Origin: RGIG8306 sp964566025
Lineage (GTDB): Bacteria > Bacillota > Clostridia > Lachnospirales > Lachnospiraceae
Reading direction: 5' to 3'
Length of the DNA: 44,523 nucleotides
Assembly: GCA_964566025.1 (NCBI GenBank)
Contig: CAZMHF010000012.1
Location: forward strand, 1 to 44,523
Made by a program: the position numbers and the translations under genes. Every line of letters starts with the position of its first letter. Position 1 is the stretch's first letter. Shown here piece after piece: positions 43,437 to 44,523 of this stretch. Under the pieces are notes generated by a model, which saw only the letters and a program-made list of their open reading frames with translations, was not told the DNA's origin and made no database searches.

Positions 43437-44417
43437 TTGAAAAATATAGTAAATGATATAAAAGAAAAAAATCTAAAACAGGTGTATCTTTTATATGGAG
43501 AAGAGACCTATTTGATACAACAATGTAAAAAGGAGCTTCAAAAAGCGATTTTAGAAGGTGATACGATGAACTTGTATACTCATTCAGGCGAAAAACTTGC
43601 TTTATTGCCTGTTCGGGAATTTGCCAATACCATGCCTTTCTTCGCTAAAAAGAGATTGGTGATTTTAGAAGATACAAAGCTATGCAAGAATGCAAGTGAA
43701 GATGGCTGGGTAGAGTTTATCCATACCGTTCCAGATACAGCGCATTTGATTATAGTTGAAAAAGAAGTGGATAAACGAAACAAAGTATATAAAGAAATTG
43801 TGAAAAGCGGATATGTTGCAAATTTTGAAAAAAGCACACCAGCAATGTTGACAAAATGGATTGTCAATCGCCTAGCAAAAGAACATATTCGAATTACACA
43901 AAATGCAGTCGAGATTTTTTTGGAACGTACCGAAAATGATATGCTAAATATTCAAAATGAACTAGAAAAGCTAATTAATTATGTGGGAGAAAAAAAAGAG
44001 ATACATCCAGAGGATGTTGAAAAAATGACGAGTGCAAAGCTTGAAAATCGTGTGTATCTTATGATTGATGCCTTAGCACGAAAATCAAAAGAAGAAACCT
44101 TGAAATTATACTACGATTTACTAGAACAAAAAACACCATATAAAATCCTAATTACGATGATTATGCGTCACCTTAATCAATTGCTATTTGTGAAAGAATT
44201 TGCGAGCAATGGTGTGCGTGGAAAAGAAATGGCAAGCAAAATAGGTATCGCTCCGTTCTTGGCAGGAAAATACGAAGCACAAGCGAAGTTGTTCTCAGCG
44301 AAAAAACTACGTACCTATATTGAGAAATGTACAGAGGTGGATGAGCGCTTTATGATAGGCGAGCTAAACGAAATACTGGCAATTGAGTCGGTGATGCTTG
44401 CGATATTGTACGAATAA
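43437..44417 (+). CDS. holA: DNA polymerase III delta subunit (clamp loader)
   Basis: The 326-residue delta subunit opens the beta sliding clamp within the clamp-loader complex. The N-terminal VYLLYGEETYLIQQ near residues 13-26, the central LERTENDMLNIQNELEKL and the helical C-terminal collar region match HolA. The start is a TTG at 43437, seven bases after AGGAGG; an ATG at 43386 would add 17 residues of unlikely, basic sequence and lies just after the -10 element. holA next to comEC is a common clostridial arrangement. Confidence 0.94.
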   Translation: MKNIVNDIKEKNLKQVYLLYGEETYLIQQCKKELQKAILEGDTMNLYTHSGEKLALLPVREFANTMPFFAKKRLVILEDTKLCKNASEDGWVEFIHTVPDTAHLIIVEKEVDKRNKVYKEIVKSGYVANFEKSTPAMLTKWIVNRLAKEHIRITQNAVEIFLERTENDMLNIQNELEKLINYVGEKKEIHPEDVEKMTSAKLENRVYLMIDALARKSKEETLKLYYDLLEQKTPYKILITMIMRHLNQLLFVKEFASNGVRGKEMASKIGIAPFLAGKYEAQAKLFSAKKLRTYIEKCTEVDERFMIGELNEILAIESVMLAILYE

Positions 44418-44523
44418 AAAATATCTATATGCAGAACATGAAAAATCAAAAATGGGATTCATATCAGTAGTCAATTCGGATACTCGAAATCCGCTTCGCT
44501 ACTTTCTCGTAACCTCCCAGCAG
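44418..44523. other. Tail of window, no supported gene
   Basis: No terminator or gene can be supported after holA. The last 60 bases are open on the minus strand and end in a TGA at 44464-44466, but this is too short to call. TCCGCTTCGCT at 44490-44500 is the reverse complement of an 11-mer at 68-78, hinting at a dispersed repeat. Confidence 0.4.

Noticed and set aside
44464..44523. Open minus-strand frame ending in TGA at the right edge
   Set aside because: Only 19 codons are visible and an open stretch of that length is expected by chance; the sequence also overlaps a possible dispersed repeat.

Overview
The window looks like a low-GC chromosome segment from an anaerobic clostridial Firmicute, most likely of the Lachnospiraceae type. 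This is an inference. It rests on AT-rich codon use, strong AAGGAGG-type ribosome binding sites, perfectly spaced sigma-A promoters, an argC-argJ-argB-argD operon, and the run comEA / two-component system / GerMN lipoprotein / comEC / holA. No rRNA, tRNA, CRISPR array, transposase or phage gene was seen.

Layout. (1) 1-1343: a GC-rich palindromic stretch, then a seven-helix membrane GGDEF protein. (2) 1344-5425, minus strand: a lone APH-type kinase, then a zinc-uptake operon (Fur-family regulator, ZnuA, ZnuC, ZnuB) behind a TTGACA/TATACT promoter with a 7-1-7 Fur-type operator beside its -10. (3) 5774-16236, plus strand: a surface-polysaccharide locus. It holds a TDP-ketosugar isomerase, a sugar aminotransferase, a PglC/WcaJ-like phosphoglycosyl transferase, two ATP-grasp ligases, an SDR, a GT2, a Wzy-like polymerase, a Wzx flippase and UDP-galactopyranose mutase, closed by a strong terminator. 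(4) 16289-16516, minus: a small membrane protein. (5) 16737-22823, plus: a Dlt-like acylation operon of SGNH hydrolase with three FN3 domains, MBOAT, adenylation enzyme, GNAT and carrier protein. (6) 23034-27098: a membrane-anchored M28 peptidase behind a structured leader, a cardiolipin synthase and an alpha/beta hydrolase. (7) 27141-33443: argG divergent from argC-GNAT-argJ-argB-argD. (8) 33528-37211: an ABC-2 exporter. (9) 37296-44417: ComEA-like lipoprotein, response regulator, histidine kinase, GerMN lipoprotein, ComEC and HolA.

How the parts work together. Regions 3 and 5 probably form one surface-glycan programme. Region 3 would make and export a polymer containing galactofuranose and a 3-amino-3,6-dideoxyhexose. 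Region 5 would activate a small carboxylic acid, load it on a carrier protein, pass it through the MBOAT and attach it outside the cell.

The best candidate for something undescribed is region 5. It has the logic of dltABCD but a different gene order, an added GNAT gene, FN3 domains fused to the DltD-like partner, and an adenylation enzyme in which both residues used by DltA to recognise D-alanine appear to be replaced (Ile201 for the amino-binding Asp, Asp for the specificity Cys, by manual alignment). This argues that the transferred group is not D-alanine.
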